Below are positions 19,150 to 28,345 of a DNA stretch of 64,000 nt, one piece after another. The stretch lies in the NCBI GenBank assembly GCA_027494055.1, contig JAOSJO010000001.1, positions 620,001 through 684,000 of the forward strand, read 5' to 3'. Numbering within the stretch: position 1 is the first letter of the stretch; every line of letters begins with the position of its first letter. The translations under genes were made by a program, and so were the position numbers. The notes under the pieces were generated by a model. It was given only the letters and a program-made list of their open reading frames with translations, was not told the DNA's origin and ran no database searches. This DNA comes from Anaerolineae bacterium (GTDB taxonomy: Bacteria; Chloroflexota; Anaerolineae; Aggregatilineales; JAFGMM01).

Positions 19150-19605
19150 ATGGCAAACGAGAACACCGCCTTGCCGCGTGTCGGCGTGGGCGTGCTCATC
19201 ACCGAGGCCGGCCGCGTGCTGCTTATCCACCGGCGCGGCGCGCACGGCGCGGGCACGTGGTCGCCGCCGGGCGGCCACCTGGACTTCGGCGAGACGCCCG
19301 AAGCGTGCGCCCGCCGCGAGGCTTTCGAGGAGACCGGCGTGACCGTCGCTGACCTCCGGTTCAGGGGCGTGACCAACGATTACTTCGCGGCAGAGGCGCG
19401 GCACTACATCACGCTGTGGTTCGAGGGGCAGCGCGCTGCCGGCGAAGGGGCGGTCAACGCGCCGGAGGAGATGAGCGAGGTCGGGTGGTTCGCGTGGGAT
19501 GCGCTGCCCTCCCCGCTGTTCTTGCCGCTCGCGAACCTGCTCGGCGGGCAGAGCTATCCCCCGCTGCCCGGTGATAACATGCCGCATTCGCCGCCAGAGA
19601 CATAA
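19150..19605 (+). CDS. Nudix hydrolase (MutT-like)
   Basis: A 151-residue Nudix protein. The complete Nudix box is present: GHLDFGETP followed by REAFEETGV, matching GX5EX7REUXEEXGU. The early VGVGVLITEAGRVLLIHRRG strand and WSPPGG are typical of small ADP-ribose or nucleotide pyrophosphatases. The substrate is not determined by sequence. It ends ten bases before the start of the nitroreductase-like gene, with that gene's ribosome site directly after its stop, so the two are probably cotranscribed. Confidence 0.9.
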   Translation: MANENTALPRVGVGVLITEAGRVLLIHRRGAHGAGTWSPPGGHLDFGETPEACARREAFEETGVTVADLRFRGVTNDYFAAEARHYITLWFEGQRAAGEGAVNAPEEMSEVGWFAWDALPSPLFLPLANLLGGQSYPPLPGDNMPHSPPET

Positions 19606-19615
19606 GGAGGCCAGC

Positions 19616-20185
19616 ATGTTGCGGGACCTGATCGAGAAGACCAGAACCTGCCGGCGCTTCAAACAGGATGAGCCGGTTTCGACAGAGACGCTGCGCGAAC
19701 TCGTCGATCTGACGCGGCTGATGCCGTCGGCGGGGAACGCGCAGCCGCTCAGATACGTGCTTTCGAACGACCCGGTGCGGAATGGCCTGATTTTCGGCTG
19801 CCTGGGGTGGGCGGGGCACCTCAAAGGGTGGGCCGGCCCCGCCGAAGGCGAGCGCCCGGTGGCCTATATCATCATCCTCGGCGACACCCAGGTCGCCGAC
19901 ACGTTCAGCGTGGATCACGGCATCGCGGCATACGCCATCCTGCTCGGCGCGCGCGAGCGGGGCATCGCCGGGTGCATCGTTGGCTCGGTGCAGCGCTCGC
20001 TGCTCCGCAAGCGCCTGCGCATCTCCGACCGCTACCAGATCCTCCTCGTGATCGCGCTCGGCGTCCCGGCGGAGCAGGTGGTGATCGAGGCGGTCGGCGA
20101 GGACGGCAACACGGCGTACTGGCGCGACCGCGAAGGCGTGCACCACGTGCCCAAACGCGCGCTGGATGACATCATCCTCGACTGA
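19616..20185 (+). CDS. Nitroreductase-family protein
   Basis: A 189-residue FMN-dependent nitroreductase-like protein. The N-terminal TCRRFKQDEPVSTETL with its Arg-rich FMN phosphate loop and the LMPSAGNAQPLRYV block are diagnostic. A glycine-rich central loop (GARERGIAGCIVGSV) follows. It is near the shorter end of the family. ATG 19616 has TAAGGAGG directly upstream. It lies between two Nudix genes and may be cotranscribed with both; the physiological electron acceptor is unknown. Confidence 0.87.
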   Translation: MLRDLIEKTRTCRRFKQDEPVSTETLRELVDLTRLMPSAGNAQPLRYVLSNDPVRNGLIFGCLGWAGHLKGWAGPAEGERPVAYIIILGDTQVADTFSVDHGIAAYAILLGARERGIAGCIVGSVQRSLLRKRLRISDRYQILLVIALGVPAEQVVIEAVGEDGNTAYWRDREGVHHVPKRALDDIILD

Positions 20186-20208
20186 CGGCGCTGGCGCGCA
20201 GGACGACG

Positions 20209-20687
20209 ATGATCACCTTTGATGTCGGCGGCGTGCGCTTCGTCTACCGCGCGGTGGGCGTCGCTATCTATGGTGGGCGCGTGCTGCTCCACCAGGCTGA
20301 GGGCGACGACTTCTGGTCAATGCCGGGCGGGCGCGTGGAGCCGCTGGAACCCTCGCCGGACGCGCTGCGCCGCGAGATGCGCGAGGAGATCGGCGTCGCG
20401 GTGCGGGTCGAGCGGCTGCTGTGGGTGGTCGAGAACTTCTACGGGCACGAAGCCCTGGCCTACCACGAGCTGGCGCTGTTCTACCTGATGTCGTTCCCCC
20501 TGGGTCGCCGTGCTACACACAACCTGAGTTCTGGGGCGAAGAGGATGGCAACCTGCGGCTGCGCTTCCGCTGGCACGCGCGCGACGCGCTGGAGGCCGTC
20601 CCGCTGTACCCGACGTTCCTGCGGCGCGCGCTCCGGGCAATCCCCGACGCGCCGGTGCACGTCATCCACACCGACACCCCGATGTAG
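20209..20687 (+). CDS. Nudix hydrolase (one frame break)
   Basis: A second Nudix protein, 159 residues once one C is restored to the five-C run 20496-20500. The Nudix box is GRVEPLEPSPDALRREMREEIGV-like, with the REMREEIG catalytic helix intact. The N-terminal IYGGRVLLHQAEGDDFWSMPGG is typical of NUDIX enzymes acting on nucleotide derivatives. The C-terminal part after the break reads FWGEEDGNLRLRF and ends DTPM. It follows the nitroreductase gene by 23 bp on the same strand. Confidence 0.82.
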
Positions 20688-20780
20688 CGCGGTCCACCGC
20701 GCCCGACCGCGCGCTGTGCGTCACTTTTGGATACAATCGAGGCAGCACGGCGAAACACAAGAGAACGCAAGGAGGCTGAG

Positions 20781-21677
20781 ATGACGTTCTCGATTGTCGC
20801 TCGCGATCCCGAAACCGGCGAGATGGGCGTGGCGGTGCAGTCGCACTGGTTCTCAGTTGGCTCGGTCGTCAGTTGGGCCGAGGCCGGCGTGGGCGCTGTG
20901 GCGACGCAGGCGTTGGTCAATGTGGCATTCGGTCCGAGAGGGCTTGATTTGCTCTGGGACGGCAAATACGCCGACGAAGCGCTGCGCGCCCTGCTCGACG
21001 ACGACCCGGGCCGCGATATGCGGCAGGCGGCCATCGTGGACGCGGACGGCAACGTGGCGGCGTACACCGGCCCGAAGTGCATCGCCGCCGCCGGGCATCA
21101 CGCCAGCGAGAACTTCTCCGTGCAGGCGAACATGATGCTCAGTGAGGCGGTGTGGCCGGCGATGGCGGAGGCGTTCACCGCCGCGCAGGGGCCGCTGGCC
21201 GAGCGGATGGTGGCCGCGCTTGAGGCGGCGCAGGCGGCGGGCGGCGACATCCGGGGCAGACAGTCGGCGGCGCTGCTGGTGGTGAGCGGCGAAGCGCTGG
21301 AGGATGCCTGGGAGGGACGGCTGATCGACCTGCGCGTGGAGGACCACCCGGAGCCGATCCCGGAGCTGAAGCGCCTGCTGGGCGTCCACCGCGCCTACGA
21401 GCACATGAACGCCGGCGACCAGGCGATGGAGACGCAGGACTTCGAGACGGCGCTGCGCGAGTACAGCGCGGCGGAGGCGCTGCTGCCCGGCAACCTGGAA
21501 ATCCGGTACTGGCCGGCGGTGACGCTGGCAAACCTGGGCCGGCTGGAAGCGGCGCTGCCGATCTTCAAGGAGGTCTTCGCGCAAGACCCGAACTGGCGCA
21601 CGCTGACGGAGCGCCTCCCGGCGGCGGACATGCTGAGGGTGGACGAGGCGACGTTGGCGCGGATACTGGCGCAGTGA
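20781..21677 (+). CDS. DUF1028 protein with C-terminal TPR-like region
   Basis: A 298-residue protein. Residues 1 to about 200 match DUF1028, an Ntn-hydrolase-like fold: TFSIVARDPETGEMGVAVQSHWFSVG, then AEAGVGAVATQALVN and YTGPKC. The remaining 90 residues are helical TPR-type repeats (AGDQAMETQDFETALREYSAAEALLPG). DUF1028 proteins are often encoded with peptidases or transporters, and their activity is unresolved. ATG 20781 has AAGGAGG 6 bases upstream. The next genes belong to an unrelated small island. Confidence 0.88.
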   Translation: MTFSIVARDPETGEMGVAVQSHWFSVGSVVSWAEAGVGAVATQALVNVAFGPRGLDLLWDGKYADEALRALLDDDPGRDMRQAAIVDADGNVAAYTGPKCIAAAGHHASENFSVQANMMLSEAVWPAMAEAFTAAQGPLAERMVAALEAAQAAGGDIRGRQSAALLVVSGEALEDAWEGRLIDLRVEDHPEPIPELKRLLGVHRAYEHMNAGDQAMETQDFETALREYSAAEALLPGNLEIRYWPAVTLANLGRLEAALPIFKEVFAQDPNWRTLTERLPAADMLRVDEATLARILAQ

Positions 21678-21729
21678 CACAGCCAGCGGCGTTGACAAGC
21701 GGTTCTGATACGCTTATCCTTTGGGTAGC

Positions 21730-21798
21730 ATGGCTGACGACATTCTTTTCGAGGTGCATACGCCCCTTGGCTTTGGTGAACCGCTATGGACCGGGTGA
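21730..21798 (+). pseudogene. Internally deleted remnant of a small DUF4258-like gene
   Basis: A 22-codon frame reads MADDILFEVHTPLGF then GEPLWTG and stops, overlapping the start of the DUF2283 gene. The first part resembles the N-terminus and the last part the C-terminus of small proteins (about 100 residues) often encoded immediately upstream of DUF2283 genes. The simplest reading is that the middle has been deleted. This is based on recollection of the family and is tentative. Confidence 0.4.
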
Positions 21799-21998
21799 GA
21801 GTCTTTTATGACCGGACAGGCAACACGCTGACTGTCTGGTTTGGTGAGCCACAAGACGAGTATATTGGTGAGGAGACCGGCGACGAGGTAATTCTAATGA
21901 AGGATCGGACCGGGCAAGTGATCGGCTTCGAGAAGTTGAACTTCTCGGAGGCTGCGGCGGCGCAGTTGCACGTGTCGTTTGAAACCGTGAGCGCGTGA
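21786..21998 (+). CDS. DUF2283 family small protein
   Basis: A 70-residue acidic protein: a VRVFYDRTGNTLTVWFGEP strand pair, EETGDEVILMKDRTGQVIGFEKLNF and a short helical tail. This is the compact beta fold of DUF2283, common in small toxin-antitoxin-like islands of Chloroflexota and cyanobacteria. Function is unknown. It overlaps the remnant frame upstream and is followed 15 bp later by a DUF2442 gene, suggesting one transcript. Confidence 0.8.
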   Translation: MDRVRVFYDRTGNTLTVWFGEPQDEYIGEETGDEVILMKDRTGQVIGFEKLNFSEAAAAQLHVSFETVSA

Positions 21999-22013
21999 AG
22001 TCGAGCCGGTAGT

Positions 22014-22262
22014 ATGAGCGCCAGGGAAGTCGCTGACTCCGCAGGTCCGGCTCTGGCGGTATCCACGCACTGCGACAATGAGATGCTCCACGTTCAGCTT
22101 AGCGATGGCCGCCAGATCAGTGTCCCGATGGAGTGGTTCCCGCGCTTGCGCGACGCAACGCCTGCGCAGCGGCAGGATTGGCGGCTGATCGGGCGGGGCG
22201 TGAGTATTCACTGGGAAGACATCGACGAGGATATTTCGGTCGAAGGGTTGTTGGCGTTTTGA
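22014..22262 (+). CDS. DUF2442 family small protein
   Basis: An 82-residue protein with VQLSDGRQISVPMEWFPRL followed by WRLIGRGVSIHWEDIDEDISVEGLL, the defining pattern of DUF2442. Members are frequently paired with DUF4160 or similar genes in putative toxin-antitoxin loci and are proposed to be antitoxin-like. No catalytic motif is visible. It lies between DUF2283 and the MNT gene on the same strand, with gaps of 10-15 bp. Confidence 0.85.
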   Translation: MSAREVADSAGPALAVSTHCDNEMLHVQLSDGRQISVPMEWFPRLRDATPAQRQDWRLIGRGVSIHWEDIDEDISVEGLLAF

Positions 22263-22272
22263 GGTAAGAACG

Positions 22273-22599
22273 ATGACTGATTTGGCACGGGCGGCCATTC
22301 GGGCAATTCTCACCAGACTGGTCGCCGAATATTCCCCACAGAAAGTCATCCTGTTTGGTTCACATGCCGAGGGTACGGCTGATCGTGATAGTGATATTGA
22401 CTTGCTGATCGTTAAGGAGACCTCGGAGACGTTTCTCGACCGTTGGGTTACGGTTCGGCGCATCCTGACGGGTACGCACCGCTCCATTCCGCTGGACACG
22501 CTCGTACTGACGCCACAGGAGCTTGAGGAGCGCTTAGCCATCGGAGACCAGTTCATTGCTGGTATTCTGAAGGAGGGCGAAGTCCTATATGTCGCCTGA
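22273..22599 (+). CDS. MNT-type nucleotidyltransferase (antitoxin-like)
   Basis: A 108-residue minimal nucleotidyltransferase. The catalytic pattern GS-x10-DxD is present: G29, S30, D41 and D43 in VILFGSHAEGTA and RDSDIDLLIV. In HEPN-MNT modules this protein neutralises the HEPN partner, in known cases by adding AMP to it. The gene overlaps the HEPN gene by 11 bp, so the two are translationally coupled. Base composition is lower in GC than the neighbours, consistent with horizontal transfer. Confidence 0.9.
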   Translation: MTDLARAAIRAILTRLVAEYSPQKVILFGSHAEGTADRDSDIDLLIVKETSETFLDRWVTVRRILTGTHRSIPLDTLVLTPQELEERLAIGDQFIAGILKEGEVLYVA

Positions 22600-22990
22600 C
22601 GAGTCGCCCTACGTGGCGGACTGGTTACGGATTGCGGAAAAAGACTGGGAGCGGGCAGCATGGCTTCTCGATCAGCATGATTCTGGATTAGCGGGTTTTT
22701 GTCTACAGCAAGCGGTCGAGAAGTTCTTGAAAGCCTTCTTGATTTCCCAGGGGTGGGAATTGCGACGGACTCACGACCTTGAAGCGCTTCTTGATGATGT
22801 CAGTGCATACGAGACTTCTTTGGTCAGTTTCCGAGATGTGTGCCAGAGGATCACAGCTTTCTACTTTGCTGAACGATATCCACTCATCATGGAAACCGGC
22901 ATTACCGAAGAAAACGTTCGCGCCTCTCTGGAACAGGTCAGAGCACTGGTTGAATGGCTTCGAATCAACGCGGTGAGTAAGGAACCTTGA
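22589..22990 (+). CDS. HEPN-domain protein (toxin-like partner of MNT)
   Basis: A 133-residue all-helical HEPN protein: DWLRIAEKDWERAAWLLDQ, FCLQQAVEKFLKAFL and RRTHDLEALLDDV are the conserved helices of the PF05168-type HEPN fold, with FAERYP near the C-terminus. In HEPN-MNT pairs this component is usually an RNase toxin. I do not see the canonical R-x4-6-H motif in its usual C-terminal position, so RNase activity is uncertain. A probable terminator follows at 23024-23065, closing the island. Confidence 0.87.
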   Translation: MSPDESPYVADWLRIAEKDWERAAWLLDQHDSGLAGFCLQQAVEKFLKAFLISQGWELRRTHDLEALLDDVSAYETSLVSFRDVCQRITAFYFAERYPLIMETGITEENVRASLEQVRALVEWLRINAVSKEP

Positions 22991-23023
22991 CACCGGACAA
23001 CGGCATACCGCCCGTGCTCCGAC

Positions 23024-23065
23024 GCGCCCGGCTCTACAGCGTTTCCCCACCGGGCGCTTTCGTTT
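23024..23065 (+). terminator. Probable rho-independent terminator after HEPN gene
   Basis: GCGCCCGG at 23024-23031 pairs with CCGGGCGC at 23050-23057 across an 18-nt loop, followed by TTTCGTTT. It lies about 35 bp after the HEPN stop. Confidence 0.6.
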
Positions 23066-23130
23066 ACGTCTTTCCGGTGTTATAACTTCCGGGCGAACTG
23101 AAGCCAACGCCAAAGGGGGAGGGTTTCATC

Positions 23131-25186
23131 ATGGCTGCACGTGCATGGGTGCCCGCGTCCGCGCTGGACGACGCCACCTACCGGCGGCGGACGCGCGCCT
23201 GGATGCTCTACGACTGGGCGAACTCGGCGTTCGCCACGACCATCCTCGCGGCGGTGCTGCCCACCTACTACAGCGACGTGGCCGGCATCGGCATCGCGCC
23301 CACCGTCGAGGCGAGCCGCGTCATCGCCGCCGGGTACTGGGGCACCACGCTCGCGCTGGGGCTGTTCATCGTCGCGATTGTGTCGCCCATCCTCGGCGCG
23401 ATTGCCGACATCAAGCGCGGCAAGAAGCGGTTCCTCGCGATCTCCGCCGGTACCGGCATCGTGGCGACCGGGCTGCTCGCGCTCGTCAGCACGGGCGACT
23501 GGCTGCTCGCGTCGGTGCTGTTCGTGTTCGGGCGCATCGGTTTCGGCGCGGCGAACGTGTTCTACGACGCGCTGCTGCCGCACGTCGCCCGCCCGGACGA
23601 CGTGGACACGGTGAGCACGTGGGGCTACGCGCTGGGCTACCTCGGCGGCGGCCTGCTCCTTGCGGTCAACGTGGGCATGATCCTCCTCCTCCCCGAAGAC
23701 AACTGGGGCATCCGCCTCTCGTTCCTGAGCGTGGCGGTCTGGTGGGCGGTGTTCACGATCCCGGTCCTGCGCGTGATCCCTGAACCGCCCGCCGCCGATC
23801 TCGGCGACCGGCGCGAGAACCCGGTCATCGCCAGCTTCCGCCGCCTGCGCGAGACCTTCCGCGCCATCCGCAGCTACCGCGAACTGCTCAAGTTTCTCGT
23901 CGCCTTCTGGATCTACAACGACGGCATCGGCACGATCATCGGCGTGGCGGCGATCTACGGCGCGGCGCTCGGCCTGGGCACGGTCGAGATCGTGGGCGCG
24001 CTGCTGCTGGTGCAGTTCGTGGGCATCCCGTTCTCGGTGATGTTCGGGCGCATCCCGCGCAAGGACAGCGCGCGGCGCGCGTTCTTCCTGGGCTTCATCC
24101 TGTGGAATTTCGTCAGCCTGCCGCTGCTCGGCATCGCGGCGCTGCGGGCGCTGCCGGCCGAAGTGACCGGTGCGCCCTTCCCACCTTATGAGACGCTCGC
24201 CACTGCGGCCGGTAGCGGCGTCTACCAGGCCGAGGGAGGCCGCTGAGATGGTCGTGCTCGAAGGCGACTGGCGCGCCGCGCCCATCGGCAACGCCACCTA
24301 CATGGTCACCGACGATCCCGACGCGCGCATCGCCATCACGTTCAACGGGCACGGCGTGCGCATCACGCGTGCGCTGGGGCCAGACTACGGCATCGCCGCG
24401 CTGGAGCTTGACGGCGCGCCGCTGACGGAACTGGTAGACGGCGAACTCCAGCCGGTGCAGCTCGACAACGTGAGTCCCGAAGTGGCCCAGGCCGACCCGT
24501 ATACTGTCGAGGCGGTGACGCTCGACGCGGCCGGCGAGGAGACGCGCGATGTCGGCGTGCACACCCTCATGATCCGCAACACCGGCGCGCGCAATCCCGA
24601 CTCGACCGGCGTGCGCATGGCGGTGGACCTGATCGAGGTGATGGCCCCGCCGCGCCAGGCGAACATCCTCGCGCCGCTGGGCATCCTGCTCGTCAACGAG
24701 GTCGTCGGACTGGCGGTGGCCTGGTTTGTGCTCCAGCGCCCGCTGCGCGGGCTGGCGGCGTCGATGACGACCAAGCGGGCTATCCTGCTGGCGCTGGTGA
24801 TTTACGCGGCGGTGGCGGCGTGGGGCTTCGTCCTCGACAGCGTGCTGGAGTTCTGGCTGCTGGCGTTTATGGTCGCGACCGTGCAGGGCGGCAGCCAGGC
24901 GCTCAGCCGATCGCTCTATGCGAGTATGTCGCCGGCTGCCAAGAGCGGCGAGTTCTTCGGCTTCTTCAGCGTCAGCGAGAAGTTCGCCGGCATCATCGGG
25001 CCGATCATCTTTGGGCTGGTCATCGGGCTGACCGCCGCCGCCACCGGCACGCCCTCGCCGCGCCCGGCGGTGCTTTCGCTGATCGTGCTGTTCATCGTGG
25101 GCGGCTTCTTGCTCACGCGCGTGGACGAGGAAGCCGGCCGGCGCATCGCGCGGGAGGAAGACGCGCGGTTCATCGACGTGGAATAG
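23131..25186 (+). CDS. UMF1-type MFS transporter with inserted extracytoplasmic beta-sandwich domain (one frame break)
   Basis: About 684 residues after removing one G from GGG 24234-24236. The N-terminal 340 residues are a UMF1/BtlA-like MFS ([17 protein letters not shown], then [12 protein letters not shown]). The family normally continues from FGR straight to KRAILLAL. Here an insert of roughly 260 residues intervenes: a helix ([17 protein letters not shown]), a beta-sandwich of about 150 residues with [32 protein letters not shown] and [16 protein letters not shown], then a helix ([19 protein letters not shown]). The MFS resumes at [11 protein letters not shown] and includes [17 protein letters not shown]. 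The insert resembles carbohydrate-binding sandwiches of secreted proteins. ATG 23131 has a GGGGGAGGG ribosome site. Substrate unknown. Confidence 0.85.
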
Positions 25187-25201
25187 GGGAATAGGCGCGG
25201 C

Positions 25202-26068
25202 ATGTATCGCATTGGCAGCATCGAGATTGTCCCCGTTGTCGATACCCGCGTGTGGGTGGACCCCGGCGGCGCGTTCGGGGTGACGCCGCGCGTGCTGTGG
25301 GCGCGCGTCATGCCGCCAGACGCGCGCGGACTGGTCCCGATGGACCTGACCTGCCTGCTGGTGCGCGCGGGCGGAAAGACCATCCTGGTCGAGACCGGCC
25401 TCGGCGACAAGCTGGACGACAAGGCGCTCGGCTTCTGGGGCATCGACGCGCCGGGCGACCTGCCTGGGCGGCTGGCGGCTCTCGGCGTGGCGACGGCGGA
25501 TGTGGACATCGTGGTGAACACGCACCTGCACGCCGACCACTGCGGGGGCAACACGCGGGTGCAAAACGGCGAAGCCCGCCCGACCTTCCCCAACGCCGAG
25601 TACTGGGTGCAGCGCCTGGAGTACGCCGACGCGCGCTTCCCCAACGAGCGCACGCGCAACACCTACTTCGCGTCGAACTTCGCGCCCCTGGAGGCCACCG
25701 GGCAGCTACGCCTGCTTGACGGCGATACGCCGGTTGCGCCGGGCGTGCACTGCGTGGTGGCGCGCGGGCACACGCGCGCCATGCAGGTGATCGTGTTCGC
25801 GAGCGAGGGGGAGTACGGCCTGTTTACCGCCGATTTGGCGTCCTACGCGGTGAACTTTGAGCACCTCGCGTGGGTGACGGCCTACGACGTGGAGCCGCTG
25901 GAAACCATCGAGAGCAAGCGCCGCTGGCAGCGCTGGGCGCTGGCGCACGACGCACTGGTGATTCTCGGGCACGAGCCGCACAGGCCGGCGGGCCGGCTCC
26001 GCGCGCTGGAAAACGGCAGGCTGAGCGTCGAACCGGTCGCACCCGGCGGCGTGGGGCAGCCGGCTTAG
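25202..26068 (+). CDS. MBL-fold metallo-hydrolase (lactonase-like)
   Basis: A 288-residue metallo-beta-lactamase-superfamily enzyme. The metal motif THLHADHCGG is complete (HxHxDH), followed by LFTADLAS with the bridging Asp and a late GHEPH histidine. The N-terminal layout (LTCLLVRAGGKTILVETGLG) resembles quorum-quenching lactonases and related hydrolases, but the substrate cannot be assigned. It starts 15 bp after the transporter gene with AGGGGAATAGG upstream, so it is probably cotranscribed with it. Whether it acts on the transported compound is speculation. Confidence 0.87.
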   Translation: MYRIGSIEIVPVVDTRVWVDPGGAFGVTPRVLWARVMPPDARGLVPMDLTCLLVRAGGKTILVETGLGDKLDDKALGFWGIDAPGDLPGRLAALGVATADVDIVVNTHLHADHCGGNTRVQNGEARPTFPNAEYWVQRLEYADARFPNERTRNTYFASNFAPLEATGQLRLLDGDTPVAPGVHCVVARGHTRAMQVIVFASEGEYGLFTADLASYAVNFEHLAWVTAYDVEPLETIESKRRWQRWALAHDALVILGHEPHRPAGRLRALENGRLSVEPVAPGGVGQPA

Positions 26069-26098
26069 GCGGTCCTGATCACGCGGCCAGAAGCGCGC

Positions 26099-27298
26099 TC
26101 AACGGATTTCCTCCACCGCCCAGTGATCGCCCATCGCGCGGCGGCCCTCCGCCCGCCCCGCGCCCTCAGAGACCGCGCGCGTCAGGTCGGCGCGTTCCAG
26201 CATATCCGGGCGGAGCGTCACGCCCAGCCCCGGCCCCTCCGGGACCGCCATGGAGCCGTCCTCAGCCTTCGGCGCGAGGTTGCTCATCACCGGGAAGTAC
26301 GTCTTGTAGAGCGCGCGCACCGACTCGACGAAGAACAGGTTGGGGATGTGCTCGCCCAGGTGCATACACGCCGCGTGGCAGATCGGCCCGGCGATGTTGT
26401 GCAGCACCAGGGGCACGCCGAACGCCTCCGCCATGCTCGCGATCTTGCGCGTCTCGGCGATGCCGCCGGTCCACGTCGGGTCGGTCATCAGGATTTGCGC
26501 GACGCCCTTCACCAGCCAGTCGCGCAGTTGCCAGCGCGTCATGAGCAGTTCGGAGCCGATCACCGGGATCGACGTGCGCTGCGCGAACGCCTTGATCTCG
26601 TCGGGATAGACCGCCGGCATCGCGTCCTCCAGGAACAGGATGTTGTACGGCTCCAGCGCGCGCGCGATGCGCTCGATGCTGAAGCGGTTCCAGCGGAAGT
26701 GGCACTCGATCCCGATCTCCATCGCGCCGCCGACCGCCTCCCGAATCTGACGGATGGGCTTGAGGCCGTTCTCGATGGCCTCCGGACTGATGTACTGCCC
26801 CAACGTCGCCTCGCTGTACGGGTCGAACGGCCATATCTTCATCGCGCGGATGCCGTCGTCCAGCAGGCTCCGCGCGAGCGCGCCGGCGTCGCTGCGCCAG
26901 GCGGCGTAATCCTGCACCGGGCCGAAACCGATGCAGGTGTTGTAGGTGGGCACGCGGTCGCGCACCTTGCCGCCCAGCAGGTGATAGAGCGGCGCGTCGT
27001 AGTGCTTGCCCATGATGTCCCACAGCGCGATCTCCACCGCCGAGAGCGCGCGCAGCTCCGCGCCGGCGTAGCCGTGGTACATGATGTTGTCCATGGCGAA
27101 GCGCCACAACCCCTCGATGTCGAGCGCCTCCTGGCCGAGCAGCAGCGGCGCGAGCGTGCCATGCAGCGCGCCCTTCGCGCCGGGAACCTTGTCCACCGTC
27201 TCGCCCAGGCCAATGACGCCGGCGTCGGTGTGCACGCGCACGACCAGCAGGCGCGGGTATTCGTCCCATTGCAGGCTTTCTATCGCGGTGATCTTCAC
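26099..27298 (-). CDS. Mandelate racemase / muconate lactonizing enzyme-family protein
   Basis: A 399-residue enolase-superfamily enzyme that would abstract an alpha-proton from a carboxylate such as a sugar acid. Visible are the N-terminal capping domain, the barrel strand RAMKIWPFD with the catalytic Lys region, metal ligands in [18 protein letters not shown] and IGSELLM, and the C-terminal LVLHNIAGP histidine. I prefer GTG 27298, which overlaps the upstream MBL stop as GTGA and has GGAG 9 bases before it; ATG 27313 is the alternative. Coupling to that MBL hydrolase suggests a shared catabolic pathway. Confidence 0.87.
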   Translation of the reverse strand: MKITAIESLQWDEYPRLLVVRVHTDAGVIGLGETVDKVPGAKGALHGTLAPLLLGQEALDIEGLWRFAMDNIMYHGYAGAELRALSAVEIALWDIMGKHYDAPLYHLLGGKVRDRVPTYNTCIGFGPVQDYAAWRSDAGALARSLLDDGIRAMKIWPFDPYSEATLGQYISPEAIENGLKPIRQIREAVGGAMEIGIECHFRWNRFSIERIARALEPYNILFLEDAMPAVYPDEIKAFAQRTSIPVIGSELLMTRWQLRDWLVKGVAQILMTDPTWTGGIAETRKIASMAEAFGVPLVLHNIAGPICHAACMHLGEHIPNLFFVESVRALYKTYFPVMSNLAPKAEDGSMAVPEGPGLGVTLRPDMLERADLTRAVSEGAGRAEGRRAMGDHWAVEEIR

Positions 27299-28263
27299 GG
27301 CGTCAGGCTCCATTTCGTGTAGCCGTTCGCGTCGCGCCCGGCATTGAGCATGCCGCGCTGCGCCAGCCGGTTCAGGTGGCCCAGCATCGCGTAGCTGAAG
27401 TCCTGGTTGGCGGCCTCCGGCCAACTGCCGAGACTCGGCCCCAGCAGGCCAATCGCCTCGCGGAGCGTGAAGCCGCCGGGGCGCTCGTGCGCCAGGTCGA
27501 GCAGCGATTGCTCGACGTGCAGGCAGTAGTTGCGCGACTCGCTCAGGAACTCGGCCACCTCCGGGCCGCGCTGGACCGGCCAGTGCGACGGCGCAAAGGT
27601 CTCGATGTCCATCGTCAGCAGCCGGTCGATGGTGGCGAGGTACGTATCGACGTAGCAGTACGTCGGCGGGAGCGCGGGCTGCCAGTCCGCGCCGAGGTTG
27701 GCGTTCCACAGCGCGGCCTCCCCGGCGATCAGCGCCCGGCTGCGCGGGTCGGAGACGGCCAGGTGGCCCCACGTGTGGCCCGGCGTGTGCACCAGGCGCA
27801 CGTACCAGTCCGGGCCGAGGCGGAACTGCTCGCCGCCCTCCAGCGTCATCTCCAGGGGGAGGCTCAGCGTCGTCGCGCGGATGCCAGCCTTGCCTTCCTC
27901 GCCGTAGCCGATGCCGTGATCGGCCTCGAACTGTGCGTAGCGCCCCTGGATCAGCGCCTCGGTGCTGTCGAGCCAGGGGCGGTCGAGGTTGTGCCCCATG
28001 AGGATCGCCTGCGGCGCGGCCTGCTTCATCGGCTGGTTGCCGCCCTGGTGGTCGAGGTCGGAGTGCGACATGAGCAGGTAGCGCAGACGCCTGGGGTCGA
28101 AGCCGACCGCGCGCATGTAGGGGAGGATGTCCTGCTCCGGGTTGTGCGCGCACCCGGTATCGACCAGCATCGACGCCTCGTCGCCCACCAGCAGGTGGAC
28201 GAAAACCACGCGGTTGTCGCCAAACGTGCACCTGATACGATGAATCCCCGGTGCGATTTCCAT
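27295..28263 (-). CDS. MBL-fold metallo-hydrolase
   Basis: A 322-residue metallo-beta-lactamase-fold hydrolase. The metal motif is [10 protein letters not shown], with [10 protein letters not shown] and a late PSHWPVQ histidine completing the site. After the core comes a helical C-terminal region of about 80 residues ([21 protein letters not shown]) resembling a winged helix, as in several glyoxalase-II-like relatives. ATG 28263 is preceded by AGGGAGG. Its last codons overlap the GTG of the enolase-superfamily gene by four bases. Substrate unknown. Confidence 0.86.
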   Translation of the reverse strand: MEIAPGIHRIRCTFGDNRVVFVHLLVGDEASMLVDTGCAHNPEQDILPYMRAVGFDPRRLRYLLMSHSDLDHQGGNQPMKQAAPQAILMGHNLDRPWLDSTEALIQGRYAQFEADHGIGYGEEGKAGIRATTLSLPLEMTLEGGEQFRLGPDWYVRLVHTPGHTWGHLAVSDPRSRALIAGEAALWNANLGADWQPALPPTYCYVDTYLATIDRLLTMDIETFAPSHWPVQRGPEVAEFLSESRNYCLHVEQSLLDLAHERPGGFTLREAIGLLGPSLGSWPEAANQDFSYAMLGHLNRLAQRGMLNAGRDANGYTKWSLTP

Positions 28264-28345
28264 GATCGGTTCCGCCTCCCTTCGCGGTTTTTCTGGTTTA
28301 CCTCCTGGCCGCCTGTCACTTTCGCTTCATTGGGGCAGGAGGAAA

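Noticed and set aside
26099-28231. 710-codon frame fusing an unknown N-terminus to the enolase-superfamily enzyme
   Set aside because: The upstream half is an out-of-frame reading of the MBL hydrolase; the true start is the GTGA overlap at 27298.
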